This document shows, piece by piece, positions 1 to 9,277 of a stretch of 64,000 nt of DNA. The notes beneath the pieces were generated by a model. It saw only the letters and a program-made list of their open reading frames with translations. It did no database searches and was not told where the DNA came from. Position numbers and translations under genes: made by a program. Source of the DNA: Flavobacteriales bacterium (GTDB lineage Bacteria; Bacteroidota; Bacteroidia; UBA10329); assembly GCA_020635495.1 (NCBI GenBank), contig JACJZQ010000007.1, positions 110,432 to 174,431 of the forward strand. The letters run 5' to 3'. Position 1 is the stretch's first letter, and every line of letters begins with the position of its first letter.

Positions 1-1
1 T

Positions 2-1126
2 GAGCAGAAAAAACTCAACCAAGACCGCTACAACAGTTACCTACTCAGCAATACCGATAATAGTGCTACAAAACTTCAATCCGTAGCGCCAACTTACAAT
101 GATGACGCTCCTTCGATTGATGGTAGAGAGGTTTTGCTGAAAAACTTTGATGCCATATTTTCTGAGCGTGCTGAAGTTGTTGCGTTTGGAGAAGACCTCG
201 GTGGAATTGGCGGTGTAAACCAAGGCTTTGAAGGCTTGCAGAAAAAGTACGGTGATGACCGGATTTTTGATGTCGGCATCCGAGAAGCAACCATTATGGG
301 ACAGGGAATCGGAATGGCGTTGCGAGGACTTCGGCCGATTGCTGAAATCCAGTACCTGGATTACTTGCTTTACGGATTGCAACCGTTGAGCGATGACCTT
401 GCTTCGTTACAATATCGAACCAAGGGCGGACAGAAATGTCCTTTGATAATCCGAACGCGCGGCCACAGATTGGAAGGAATCTGGCATGCTGGTTCTCCAA
501 TGGGCATGATCATTAACGCGTTACGCGGTGTGCATGTTTGTGTTCCGCGGAACATGACTCAGGCCGCAGGTTTCTACAACACGCTTTTAGCGTCAGACGA
601 CCCAGGCTTGATCATTGAACCGCTAAACGGTTACAGAACCAAAGAGAAATTGCCTTCTAACCTTGGCGCATTCAAGACTCCGCTCGGTATTCCAGAAACC
701 TTGAAAGAAGGTTCAGACATCACCATTGTAACCTATGGTTCTTGCGTGAATCTGGCCATCAAGGCTTGCGAAGAATTGGAGGAAATAGGAATCTCAGCAG
801 AGTTGATCGATGTGCAGACTCTGTTGCCTTTTGATACGAATCATTCCATCGTGGAATCACTCAAGAAAACCAACCGTTTGTTGGTGATTGATGAGGATGT
901 TCCTGGAGGCGCTTCAGCCTACATCTTGCAGAAAATTGTTGAAGAGCAGAAAGGTTACTTCCATCTTGATAGCGAGCCCAGAACCTTGACTGCTCAAGCA
1001 CACAGAACGGCATACGGAACTGACGGAGACTATTTCAGCAAACCAGGAATTGAAGACATGGTTGAGGCGGCTTACAACCTGATGAGCGAAGTGGATCCGA
1101 GCAGATTTCCGAACATCCTGAACTGA
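2..1126 (+). CDS. 2-oxo acid dehydrogenase E1, beta-type C-terminal part (left-truncated)
   Basis: This is the thiamine-diphosphate-dependent E1 of a pyruvate or branched-chain 2-oxo acid dehydrogenase complex, which decarboxylates the 2-oxo acid and passes the acyl group to E2 lipoate. The frame is open to the left edge with no stop, and the first ~45 codons before the beta-type domain form a linker. This fits a fused alpha/beta E1, common in Bacteroidota, better than a separate beta subunit starting at 134 (a TTG codon). Visible are the beta-subunit opening VVAFGEDLGGIGGVNQGF, the RIFDVGIREATIMG segment, the transketolase C-terminal domain (ITIVTYGSCVNLA), and a tail ending AYGTDGDYFSKP. 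murQ follows after one base. The preferred substrate cannot be decided from this part. Confidence 0.88.
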   Translation, partial: EQKKLNQDRYNSYLLSNTDNSATKLQSVAPTYNDDAPSIDGREVLLKNFDAIFSERAEVVAFGEDLGGIGGVNQGFEGLQKKYGDDRIFDVGIREATIMGQGIGMALRGLRPIAEIQYLDYLLYGLQPLSDDLASLQYRTKGGQKCPLIIRTRGHRLEGIWHAGSPMGMIINALRGVHVCVPRNMTQAAGFYNTLLASDDPGLIIEPLNGYRTKEKLPSNLGAFKTPLGIPETLKEGSDITIVTYGSCVNLAIKACEELEEIGISAELIDVQTLLPFDTNHSIVESLKKTNRLLVIDEDVPGGASAYILQKIVEEQKGYFHLDSEPRTLTAQAHRTAYGTDGDYFSKPGIEDMVEAAYNLMSEVDPSRFPNILN

Positions 1127-1127
1127 T

Positions 1128-1943
1128 ATGGACCAACGGATTACGGAGTCTTCTTCAAACTACGATGGTCTTGAAAAGATGTCGGTGGCGGAATTGCTCT
1201 CCAACATCAACCGAGAGGACAAAACAGTTCCATTTGCCGTAGAGAAAGCGCTGCCTCAGATCGGAAAACTGATTGAAGCGGTCGTTTCCAAAATGGAAAA
1301 TGGCGGTCGCTTGTTCTACATCGGGGCAGGTACCAGCGGACGACTTGGAATAGTTGATGCATCCGAATGTCCACCAACGTATGGTGTACCACACGGCTTG
1401 CTCATCGGTATCATTGCCGGTGGCGATTCTGCCATCAGAAAAGCCGTAGAATTTGCCGAAGACAGCACTACACAAGGCTGGAAAGACCTGCAAGAGCATG
1501 AGATTTCAGACAAAGATGTTGTTGTTGGAATAAGTGCATCGGGCACCGCACCCTACGTAATTGGAGCTTTGCAAACGTGCCAGAAAAACGGAATCATTAC
1601 CGGATGCATTGCTTGTAATCAGAACTCGCCTATGGCCGCTGCTTCCGATTTTCCGATAGAAGTGGTTGTAGGCCCAGAATTCGTTACTGGAAGCACCAGA
1701 ATGAAGTCAGGTACCGCTCAGAAGCTGGTTCTGAATATGATAACCACAACCACCATGGTCAAGCTCGGTCGGGTTAAAGGCAATAAGATGGTTGACATGC
1801 AACTGAGCAACAATAAATTGGTGGACCGCGGCATTAGAATGATCATGGAAGAAACGGGCGTTGAGCGCAGCGTTGCCGAGGAACTTTTGAACACACATGG
1901 TAGTGTTCGGAAGGCGGTTGATTTCCATACGGGCAATCAGTAA
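1128..1943 (+). CDS. murQ: N-acetylmuramic acid 6-phosphate etherase
   Basis: The enzyme cleaves the D-lactyl ether of MurNAc-6-phosphate to give GlcNAc-6-phosphate, a cytoplasmic step of peptidoglycan recycling. The 271-residue length is slightly short of typical family members (~300). An SIS sugar-isomerase domain is clear, with the phosphosugar-binding GAGTSGRLGIVDASE near residue 67 and a second SIS segment GISASGTAPYVIGAL. The GPEFVTGSTRMKSGTAQK stretch is the MurQ/GCKR signature. It starts one base after the E1 stop, and its TAA shares its last A with the ATG of the next gene, so the three are probably co-transcribed. No MurNAc kinase or transporter gene is beside it. Confidence 0.95.
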   Translation: MDQRITESSSNYDGLEKMSVAELLSNINREDKTVPFAVEKALPQIGKLIEAVVSKMENGGRLFYIGAGTSGRLGIVDASECPPTYGVPHGLLIGIIAGGDSAIRKAVEFAEDSTTQGWKDLQEHEISDKDVVVGISASGTAPYVIGALQTCQKNGIITGCIACNQNSPMAAASDFPIEVVVGPEFVTGSTRMKSGTAQKLVLNMITTTTMVKLGRVKGNKMVDMQLSNNKLVDRGIRMIMEETGVERSVAEELLNTHGSVRKAVDFHTGNQ

Positions 1944-2512
1944 TGCACTCCATAGAACCATATTACCGTTGGCGCGACTATTACATCGCATCCGAAGACA
2001 TCCGTTCTCCGTTCTACGGTAGAGAGTACAGCGAATTTGAGTTTACCGATCACATCTACGATTTTGTGCTGCACCCACAATGGGACGATATGGGTTCACC
2101 AACCCTTTACCTGAAGATTCTTTACGCTGAATACGAGAAGGGTTTTGCCATTATTGAACTGATCGGTGAGTGGAACGATCTGCTCTACAACGACATCATG
2201 ATCTTAAAGCGAGATATTGTTGACCTCTTGATCGATGAAAGGATAAACAAGTTCATTCTGGTTGGTGAGAACGTGCTCAATTTCCATTACTCTGACGATG
2301 AGTATTACAACGAATGGTTTGACGATGTGGAAGAAGGTTGGATCGTTGGATTGAACTTTCGCAACCATGTGATTGATGAAATGAAAAACGCCCAGATCGA
2401 TTATTACATCAACCTGGGCGGTAAATTTCAGGACATCAATTGGCGAACCTTCAGTCCGAACAGACTTTTTGAGCTCTTGGACGAACTAGTGTCCAAGCGA
2501 CTCCAGGTTTGA
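1943..2512 (+). CDS. conserved hypothetical protein between murQ and rlmB
   Basis: I do not recognise a named family. The 189-residue protein is acidic and rich in Tyr, Asp, Glu and Trp (for example YYRWRDYYIASED near the start and YSDDEYYNEWFDDVEEGW near residue 115). It has no signal peptide and no membrane segment, so it should be a soluble cytoplasmic protein. Its ATG overlaps the murQ stop by one base, which implies translational coupling. rlmB follows 43 bases later. Codon use and composition match the neighbours, so this looks like a vertically inherited gene. No catalytic motif is evident. Confidence 0.8.
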   Translation: MHSIEPYYRWRDYYIASEDIRSPFYGREYSEFEFTDHIYDFVLHPQWDDMGSPTLYLKILYAEYEKGFAIIELIGEWNDLLYNDIMILKRDIVDLLIDERINKFILVGENVLNFHYSDDEYYNEWFDDVEEGWIVGLNFRNHVIDEMKNAQIDYYINLGGKFQDINWRTFSPNRLFELLDELVSKRLQV

Positions 2513-2555
2513 ATTCGTTTTCCGCGTACTATCTTCACAACCAGAGCTAAGTTCA

Positions 2556-3305
2556 ATGAGACAATCAGATACTGATAATAACCTTGTTTTTGGAGTTCAT
2601 CCTGTACAAGAAGCCATTGATTCCGGTAAGGAAATAGAGAAGGTTTTTCTTAAGAAAGGGAGCACCAATAATCAGTTGATTCAACTGAAAGGGAAAATGC
2701 GAAAGCTGCGTATTCCGTTTCAGGAAGTACCACCGGAAAAACTGAATCGTTTCACGCGAAAGAACCATCAGGGTGTAGTTGCCCTGCTTTCTCCAATAGA
2801 ATATCAGGAGATAAGTGAGGTGGTTCCGAGATTGTTTGAGGAAGGAAAGGTGCCGCTCATATTGGTGCTTGACCGGGTTTCTGATGTTGGGAATTTCGGA
2901 GCCATTTGCCGATCGGCAGAATGTGCCGGAGTAAATGCCATCCTCATTCCTTCCAAAGGAAGCGCTCAGGTGAATTCATTTGCGGTTAAAAGCTCTGCCG
3001 GAGCCATATTCAACGTTCCCATCTGCAGAACCAATCATTTTCTATCCGAAGTGCGAGACTTGGCAGAGAGCGGACTTAAGGTAGTGGCTGTTTCCGAAAA
3101 AGGAGAAAAGTCGATCTATCAAGCTGATCTTTCTGGCCCAATGGCTTTGGTAATGGGTTCTGAAGAAGATGGAATCGGTGATGGATTGATGGAACTGGCA
3201 CAGGAGCATGTCAGCATTCCGATGTTTGGCAACACAGGCTCGCTTAACGTTTCTGTAGCCACAGGAATTACACTGTTTGAACGTTTAAGACAGACGCTGA
3301 AATGA
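2556..3305 (+). CDS. rlmB: 23S rRNA (guanosine-2'-O)-methyltransferase, RlmB/TrmH family
   Basis: This is a SPOUT-class RNA 2'-O-ribose methyltransferase. RlmB modifies G2251 in the peptidyl-transferase P-loop using SAM. An N-terminal L30e-like substrate-binding domain starts with FGVHPVQEAIDSG. The knotted SpoU domain shows the three family motifs: VLDRVSDVGNFGAICRSAE (motif 1, ~107), ALVMGSEEDGIGDGL (motif 2) and IPMFGNTGSLNVSVATGI (motif 3). The length of 249 is normal. Its TGA overlaps the next ATG by four bases. The RlmB assignment within the TrmH family rests on the GVHPV opening and domain layout, so another RNA target is possible. Confidence 0.88.
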   Translation: MRQSDTDNNLVFGVHPVQEAIDSGKEIEKVFLKKGSTNNQLIQLKGKMRKLRIPFQEVPPEKLNRFTRKNHQGVVALLSPIEYQEISEVVPRLFEEGKVPLILVLDRVSDVGNFGAICRSAECAGVNAILIPSKGSAQVNSFAVKSSAGAIFNVPICRTNHFLSEVRDLAESGLKVVAVSEKGEKSIYQADLSGPMALVMGSEEDGIGDGLMELAQEHVSIPMFGNTGSLNVSVATGITLFERLRQTLK

Positions 3306-5140
3306 CCAAGAGCGAAAAGTTCGCGCTCTTGTTGATTCTACTCGTGGCTGCGGCCCTCCGCATTTACGGTTTCGCAGATTTTTCTTTGTCCAATGATGAG
3401 CTGAGTGCGTTGGCACGCCTCAACTTCGACTCATTCTACGACCTGATAATGGAAGGCGTGCGAATAGACGGACATCCACCTGCTGCTCAGGTTATTCTTT
3501 GGTACATGACCAGAATTTTCGGTGACAGCGTTTTTGTGGTGAGATTACCTTTTGTTCTTGCTGGAATTCTGGCCGTTTACTTCGTATTCAGAATGAGCCG
3601 CCAATGGCTCAATACTTCTGCCGCGCTTATTATTTCGGCCCTTTTCAGCACGCTTTCCTTTCCCATTCTTTACAGCAGACTTGCCAGACCATATGCGCTA
3701 GGAATGTTGTTTGTTGCTATGGCGGGGTTCTTTTGGATCAGAATTGTCAGAAATCGCGAAAAGCCAACGGACTTCATTTGGCTGGCCATATCATTGGCCC
3801 TCTGCGGATTCAGCCATTACTTTGCTGCACTGAATGGTGCAATTCTCGCCATTGCAGGATTGTTTCTAGTTAGAAGATCCAGCCTTAAGCATTACGTTTT
3901 TGCGTTGATGGGTGGCTTCGTTCTGTTCCTACCCTATTTCTCCATTTTCCTTTACCAATTGAATGCAGGCGGTGTTGGCCAATGGCTTGGGCCTCCGGAA
4001 AACGACTGGCTTTGGAAACACATCGATTATGCGTTCAACAATTCATTGCTGGTACTGGTTGCCGTTTTGATCGTTAGCATTGGCGGTTTTGCAATTCACA
4101 AAACCAAGAAAACATTCGTTGGCCATGGATTGCCATTTGTTCTGTTTCTACTTCCGTTCTTGATCGGTTTTTTCTATTCGAAATGGGTGAATCCCGTTCT
4201 TCAGAACAGCACGCTTCTGTTTTCATTCCCTTTCCTGCTTGTGTTCCTGTTATCTGGGTGGGATGTAATCAATAAACGATTGATTTACACGGCATCTGCC
4301 TTACTTGTGGCAATTGCAGGATACAGCACGGTAATTCAGAACAGGTTCTATGATACCGACCACTTTGGGGTTTTTAAAGAATTAGCAGAGCATATTGTTG
4401 ATTGGAATGACCGTGTTGAGCATGATGCCCTTCTGATTGGGGATTTCAATGCGCCTTTTTACATTCATTTTTACCTCGATGAACTGGACACGGTTGAACT
4501 TGACCTTTATCGCACCACCGATGAAGATGGTCTCAAGAACCTGAAAGAACTGATTAAAGATTCGGACCACGATTACTGCTTCTACGCCTGGTCAACGGTT
4601 AACCAAGCACCTGAAGTGGAAGAAATGATCAGAGAAAAATATTGGCAGGAAATAGAGCGTGCACCTTATTTCAATTCGGAATTTGTTGTCTTCAAACGGT
4701 TTGAAAGACCAGAGGCTTACGCTGAATTCGAGTTTGAGAAGAATGATTCATGGAACCTGAATCCGGACAAGATCCGGCTGGATTCCATTCAAGGAGATCG
4801 AATCCTGATCGATGGTGAAAGTCCGTACGGACCAACCTATCAGATGGGGTTGGATGAAAAATTGGTCAACTCAGAAACCGAATTGATAACACGTATTGAA
4901 TTTGAAGGTGTTGGCCCAGAAACTGAGGTACAATTGGTCTATGAGCAAGTAAATGAAGAGGGAGGCTATGTTTGGGAATCAGACCCAGTTTCAAGACAAC
5001 TTATTTCAGACTCATTGGATTGGGCAATCTTTCACTATCAACTGAAGCCAAACGAAAATCCAGGTGACCTTAAAATGTATCTGTGGTCTCCCAAAGGAGA
5101 GGAATTCTACTTGCGGGAAATGAAAATTTGGATTCGTTAG
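3302..5140 (+). CDS. glycosyltransferase family 39-type integral membrane protein
   Basis: This is probably a polyprenyl-phosphate-sugar-dependent glycosyltransferase of the PMT/ArnT superfamily, acting at the periplasmic face of the inner membrane. The first ~350 residues contain about nine hydrophobic segments. The first extracytoplasmic loop has the acidic pair at residues 32-33 (SNDEL) and a DGHPPAAQ motif, as expected for the family's catalytic loop. The last ~250 residues are soluble and probably periplasmic, partly beta-rich. The start overlaps the rlmB stop (ATGA). The 3' end overlaps the convergent phosphatase gene by four bases. The acceptor (lipid, glycan or protein) is unknown. 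Confidence 0.8.
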   Translation: MTKSEKFALLLILLVAAALRIYGFADFSLSNDELSALARLNFDSFYDLIMEGVRIDGHPPAAQVILWYMTRIFGDSVFVVRLPFVLAGILAVYFVFRMSRQWLNTSAALIISALFSTLSFPILYSRLARPYALGMLFVAMAGFFWIRIVRNREKPTDFIWLAISLALCGFSHYFAALNGAILAIAGLFLVRRSSLKHYVFALMGGFVLFLPYFSIFLYQLNAGGVGQWLGPPENDWLWKHIDYAFNNSLLVLVAVLIVSIGGFAIHKTKKTFVGHGLPFVLFLLPFLIGFFYSKWVNPVLQNSTLLFSFPFLLVFLLSGWDVINKRLIYTASALLVAIAGYSTVIQNRFYDTDHFGVFKELAEHIVDWNDRVEHDALLIGDFNAPFYIHFYLDELDTVELDLYRTTDEDGLKNLKELIKDSDHDYCFYAWSTVNQAPEVEEMIREKYWQEIERAPYFNSEFVVFKRFERPEAYAEFEFEKNDSWNLNPDKIRLDSIQGDRILIDGESPYGPTYQMGLDEKLVNSETELITRIEFEGVGPETEVQLVYEQVNEEGGYVWESDPVSRQLISDSLDWAIFHYQLKPNENPGDLKMYLWSPKGEEFYLREMKIWIR

Positions 5141-6126
5141 AGACGAAGTCCTATTAGCAGAACATCATCCAACTGAGGCAGGTCGCCTTTCCAGTCTGCA
5201 AAACCTTGTTGCACCATTTTCAGCTGCTTCCTTGGGCTAAGTTCATGAATCTTGAAGAGCAGCGAGCGGAAGTTATCGTACTTGAATTTCTTGCCTTGCG
5301 GTCCTCCAAACTGATCGGGATAACCATCCGAGAATATGTAGACGCAATCGCCTTCTTTCAGGTCGAAACTATGGTTGGTAAACAATCGAACATCGTCATC
5401 CTGCGCCAATCCAATTGGGAACTTGTCTCCTTTTGTTTCAAGAAGATTACCGTCTCTTATCACATAAAGCGGATTGTAAGCTCCAGCATACTCAACCTTC
5501 TTATTCTTGTAATCAATGGATATCAGCGCAATGTCCATTCCATCTTTGATACCTGCACTTTCGCTTGAATTGGATTGACTCCTTAACGTAGAACTCACAC
5601 CACGATTCAAACTATCGAGAATCAGTGATGGTGTTGTCAGACCTTCTTCCCTAACCGCGGCATTCAAAGCATTATTTCCAATGATGGACATGAAAGCTCC
5701 AGGGACACCGTGGCCGGTGCAATCTACTGCAGCAACCAGAATTTTGTCGTCATATTCTTGAAGCCAGTAAAAATCGCCACTTACGATATCTCTTGGCGCG
5801 TGGAAAACAAACGATTCTGGCAATACAGTTCTGAATCTATCCTCCGAAGGCAGGATAGCCTCTTGGATAAGACGAGCGTAATGAATACTGCTCAGCAGAT
5901 CCTCGTTCTTTTCGTTCAGTTCGCTTAGCGTAAGTGAGATTCTGTTCTTTGCCTGATTCAGCTCTATCGAACTGAGTTCTAAGGCTCTTTGCAACAGTTT
6001 ATGGTTCTCCTCATAATGGTTATAGGCATCATTCACAATAGCCAAAAGGCCCTCCATTTCCTGCGGAATGGGAGCGCCTCTCAGATACTTTTTTATCTGC
6101 CTATTGAGAAGTTTACTGTTGTACAC
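5137..6126 (-). CDS. SpoIIE-type PP2C serine phosphatase
   Basis: This is a predicted cytoplasmic metal-dependent Ser/Thr phosphatase of the SpoIIE/RsbU group, which usually acts in partner-switching pathways. Residues ~1-85 are helical and likely coiled coil, ending in the linker HYARLIQEAILP typical of Bacteroidota members. The catalytic domain follows with GDFYW, the metal-binding VDCTGHGVPGAFM, DGMDIAL, FSDGYPDQFGG and LDDVLLIGLRL. All expected Asp residues are present. It begins two bases after the stop of the upstream FIST gene, so the two form an operon and probably one signalling unit. No anti-sigma factor kinase or STAS gene is in this window. Confidence 0.9.
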   Translation of the reverse strand: MYNSKLLNRQIKKYLRGAPIPQEMEGLLAIVNDAYNHYEENHKLLQRALELSSIELNQAKNRISLTLSELNEKNEDLLSSIHYARLIQEAILPSEDRFRTVLPESFVFHAPRDIVSGDFYWLQEYDDKILVAAVDCTGHGVPGAFMSIIGNNALNAAVREEGLTTPSLILDSLNRGVSSTLRSQSNSSESAGIKDGMDIALISIDYKNKKVEYAGAYNPLYVIRDGNLLETKGDKFPIGLAQDDDVRLFTNHSFDLKEGDCVYIFSDGYPDQFGGPQGKKFKYDNFRSLLFKIHELSPRKQLKMVQQGFADWKGDLPQLDDVLLIGLRL

Positions 6127-6128
6127 GT

Positions 6129-7268
6129 TTATTTCTCGGCAAACGTTGTAATGGTCATTGTCTGATTGTGAAGTTCGCAGCGCGATGACTCCACAACTGG
6201 AGAAATCTCACCGTAAGAGTAGAACCCGGTCAAAGTAGCCCCAGTTCCCAACACTTCCTGAACGCCTTCAACTTCTTCATCAATTCGCTGTCCTAGAATC
6301 AGCTTACGGCCAACACAGCTTATCAAGATGGCCAACTTTTCGGCATCGTCTCCACCCTTTTGGGTAGTGTGCTCTGCCGCAAGGTTGGCTCCTTCAATCA
6401 ATTTATCAAAGTCGGCCTTCATAAGGCGTACGTAGCATCCTTCTGGAATGTCTCCCGCAAAGGTCATACTGTTAGACTCTTCATCCACCGCCAGTACTGT
6501 ACGTACAATGGTGTCAGAATCCTCATCGAATTTCAATCCTAATGGGAACAAAAGAGCCGAACCTGGAAGTTCTGCAGCTTTATCGCCCAAATACATCTTG
6601 TAAAGGTCCAAAGCAGATTGGCCATCCAATTCGTATAGTACGTTTCCCTCGGAACGGGTAACCAACCTTTCGGCACCGAAATTATCCCAGCCTCCTACAG
6701 AACCGTATCCTACTTCCAAACTGTCTCCGTAAAATCCAATTGCAACAACTTGGTTCTCTGATGGTGCTGCGTTCAACCCGACCAGCGTTTTCTCAAAGTT
6801 GGCTGCATCTCCTGCCAAACCTCCTGTACAAGGCACCTCGTTTTCCAACTTGGAGTTTATGCCTTTCACAATTTCACTTCCATTAACGTGCAAGCCGTCT
6901 GTTAGAAGAAAAACGTGAGCAAGACCCTCACCACTTAACTCCTCAGCCATCTTAACCCCAGCGTCAAAACTGTCTTTCGCATCATTGATGTTCAATGATG
7001 CCACTTTGATGGTGGTTTTTTCAAAATCAACAGCAGTTACAGCAAGCGAGTCATCATAAACCAGATCTTCCATTATTTCTCCAGATGTACTTCCCATGAG
7101 TATGTTGGCACTTGGGTAGAATGATCTGACCTCATCATACTTCGATGAATCCTCTAAAAGTTTTCTTGACCCGAATACGAATACAAGGTCTGCCGAACCG
7201 TTAAGTCCCGCCCCTTTGATATCCTGCCATCCGCCTTCAGCGGTCCATTGTTTTTGTTCCGTTTTCAT
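6129..7268 (-). CDS. FIST N- and C-domain sensory protein
   Basis: FIST proteins are thought to be small-ligand sensors feeding signalling outputs. The 379-residue protein has the FIST_N pattern (LVFVFGSRKLLED, ILMGSTSGEIMED, HVFLLTDGLHVNG, CTGGLAGDAANFE) over about residues 25-200, and a FIST_C part to the end (GEISPVVESSRCELHNQTMT). There is no signal peptide or membrane segment. The downstream SpoIIE phosphatase starts two bases after its stop, so the sensed ligand may control that phosphatase. The ATG at 7268 is kept because the upstream 150 bases are non-coding. Confidence 0.88.
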   Translation of the reverse strand: MKTEQKQWTAEGGWQDIKGAGLNGSADLVFVFGSRKLLEDSSKYDEVRSFYPSANILMGSTSGEIMEDLVYDDSLAVTAVDFEKTTIKVASLNINDAKDSFDAGVKMAEELSGEGLAHVFLLTDGLHVNGSEIVKGINSKLENEVPCTGGLAGDAANFEKTLVGLNAAPSENQVVAIGFYGDSLEVGYGSVGGWDNFGAERLVTRSEGNVLYELDGQSALDLYKMYLGDKAAELPGSALLFPLGLKFDEDSDTIVRTVLAVDEESNSMTFAGDIPEGCYVRLMKADFDKLIEGANLAAEHTTQKGGDDAEKLAILISCVGRKLILGQRIDEEVEGVQEVLGTGATLTGFYSYGEISPVVESSRCELHNQTMTITTFAEK

Positions 7269-7370
7269 GATTTGCTGATCATTAAGTTATGAAGTCGAAC
7301 GCGTTAGTTTCAGTTTGGTTACATATAGTCCTTAATTCATTCAACTTGGATAATAATTTACGTATGCGCT

Positions 7371-7398
7371 GAAAAACAACTACGTATTTCTCGTAGTT
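7371..7398 (-). terminator. intrinsic terminator after the UbiD gene
   Basis: On the minus strand a perfect 7-bp stem (AACTACG / CGTAGTT) with a 7-base loop is followed by GTTTTTC. It lies 23 bases downstream of the UbiD-family stop codon and separates that gene from the FIST promoter region (7269-7370). Confidence 0.65.
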
Positions 7399-7420
7399 TC
7401 AGATTTACAGAATTGCACTT

Positions 7421-9232
7421 TTAGATTAATCCGTGAAGAGATGCCCCACTTATACCCAATCTATCAACCCGTTGCTCCACAACTGAGTCTTTGATCAGAG
7501 GTGGCGCATGATGTGGATTGATACGGGCATCAATAACAACCGGACCTGTACAACCCCAATGCTTGTTTTCTATAAACTCTCCTACTCCATGCACATCATG
7601 TGATGGATTGCTTCTTGTAAATGTCACCCATAGGAAGTTGTTGAGCGTTTGGGCTGTGAATTCGCTATCATCTACCAAACAGATGAGCGGGAATCCTGTA
7701 AGTTTATCGACTTGCGAACCGAGCGCTTCGGTAAGTTTCTTCACATCACTTCCATCAGCATATTTTGAACCCTGAATTGCCAGCACTCCTTCGAATACTA
7801 CTGCCGGCTGTGAGAAACCACTAGGCAACTGAAGCTCTGGAATGGTGTTGCTCAAGTCTCGCTTTTTATCTCCACAAGCAGCAATGACCAGTTTCGAACC
7901 AGCATTGAGGTCCGTTCCACTGTAATCGAGCGTATCAATGGTTGTCCGTGTTTGAAAGTGGAAATCGCGGGTCGGGTCTATCCGTTCCAGAACGAATTTG
8001 AAGTAGGCCTCTTCATCCTTTGCACTCGGGCTGTTCTCTTCTTTTGCAATAATGAAAAGGAACTTGGCCAACGACATCTGGTTAAAACCAAGAATTGCAT
8101 TGGCAGTGGTAAGTATTTCTTGCGGCCGTTGAACGTCTAAATAAGGCGTGTAACGTTCACTTCCAACGGCCAATAAAAGGGGATGCACTCCAGCCGCATC
8201 AACCGCATTCACCTCATGTAAACCAGGTATGGTTTGCGGAATAATTGACCCTGTTATTTCATGGATCAATGCTCCGAAACTGGTGTCTTCCTGTGGTGGT
8301 CGCCCAACAACCGTAAATGCCCAAATGGCGTTCTTTTTTGCAAGCACTTTCTTGACCCGCATCACAGGGAAATCGTGCGTCAGACTATAGTACCCCAAGT
8401 GATCTCCGAAAGGTCCTTCAGGTTTATTTTCCTTTGGATAAACCTCTCCGAGAATTACAAAGTCTGCATCCGAAGAAACCGTAAACCCATCCTGTTTGAA
8501 GTATCGGAAGTTTCTTCCTCCTAATGCACCTGCAAAACTCACTTCTGGCAAGCCTTCTGGCAAAGGCATGACGGCCGCAAATGAGTGTGATGGTGGTCCA
8601 CCGACAAACACGGCCACCTTCAGAGGTTTGCCAGCTGCATTGCTTTTGGTCTGATGCACGCCAATTCCCCGATGCAGTTGGTAATGAAGCCCAATTTCCT
8701 CGTTCTGAACGTATTCATTCCCACATAATTGAACTCGGTACATTCCAAGATTGGAATTCAAAATACCTGGTTTGTCATGATCTTCTGAGTAAACCTGCGG
8801 CAGCGTGACAAAAGGTCCGCCATCGTCTGGCCAGCATTTTATCTGTGGAAGATCGGATATGGAAATCTCCTCAAACTTTGTCTTCCACTGAAATGGCAAC
8901 GCATCAATCGCACCATCAATAGCAGAAATAGCCCACATCGGATTCTTCAAGAGAAGCGATGGGTCGCCTTTCAATTGAACCAATCGTTTTACACGTTCCA
9001 AGGAATCGCGGAAGATGAACCGACTCCGGTCAATGGTCCCGAAAAGGTTGGATACAGCGCGGTATTTTGAACCCTTAACATTTTCAAAAAGCAATGCTGG
9101 CCCGTTATTCTCAAACACGCGCAAGTGAATAGCTGCCATCTCCAGATTAGGGTCAACTTCTTCAGTTACCCGAACCAGATGACCGTGTTTTTCAAGGTCT
9201 TTTACGCACGCCTCTAAAGAAGAATAACCCAT
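7421..9232 (-). CDS. UbiD-family prenyl-FMN-dependent decarboxylase
   Basis: The protein belongs to the UbiD family of (de)carboxylases that use prenylated FMN made by UbiX. In Bacteroidota such genes usually serve menaquinone or aromatic acid metabolism. The 603-residue length is longer than E. coli UbiD (~497) and close to the long subgroup often annotated as menaquinone-biosynthesis decarboxylase. Recognisable segments are LFENVKGSKYRAVSNLFG, EIGLHYQLHRGIGVHQT, PEGPFGDHLGYYSLTHDFP and FTVVGRPPQEDTSFG. eno lies 45 bases upstream in the same direction, and a terminator follows. No ubiX is nearby, so the substrate is not settled. Confidence 0.82.
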   Translation of the reverse strand: MGYSSLEACVKDLEKHGHLVRVTEEVDPNLEMAAIHLRVFENNGPALLFENVKGSKYRAVSNLFGTIDRSRFIFRDSLERVKRLVQLKGDPSLLLKNPMWAISAIDGAIDALPFQWKTKFEEISISDLPQIKCWPDDGGPFVTLPQVYSEDHDKPGILNSNLGMYRVQLCGNEYVQNEEIGLHYQLHRGIGVHQTKSNAAGKPLKVAVFVGGPPSHSFAAVMPLPEGLPEVSFAGALGGRNFRYFKQDGFTVSSDADFVILGEVYPKENKPEGPFGDHLGYYSLTHDFPVMRVKKVLAKKNAIWAFTVVGRPPQEDTSFGALIHEITGSIIPQTIPGLHEVNAVDAAGVHPLLLAVGSERYTPYLDVQRPQEILTTANAILGFNQMSLAKFLFIIAKEENSPSAKDEEAYFKFVLERIDPTRDFHFQTRTTIDTLDYSGTDLNAGSKLVIAACGDKKRDLSNTIPELQLPSGFSQPAVVFEGVLAIQGSKYADGSDVKKLTEALGSQVDKLTGFPLICLVDDSEFTAQTLNNFLWVTFTRSNPSHDVHGVGEFIENKHWGCTGPVVIDARINPHHAPPLIKDSVVEQRVDRLGISGASLHGLI

Positions 9233-9277
9233 CCGATAAAAGTAAAACTATGGATGGTTGATTTGGTTCAGATACAA

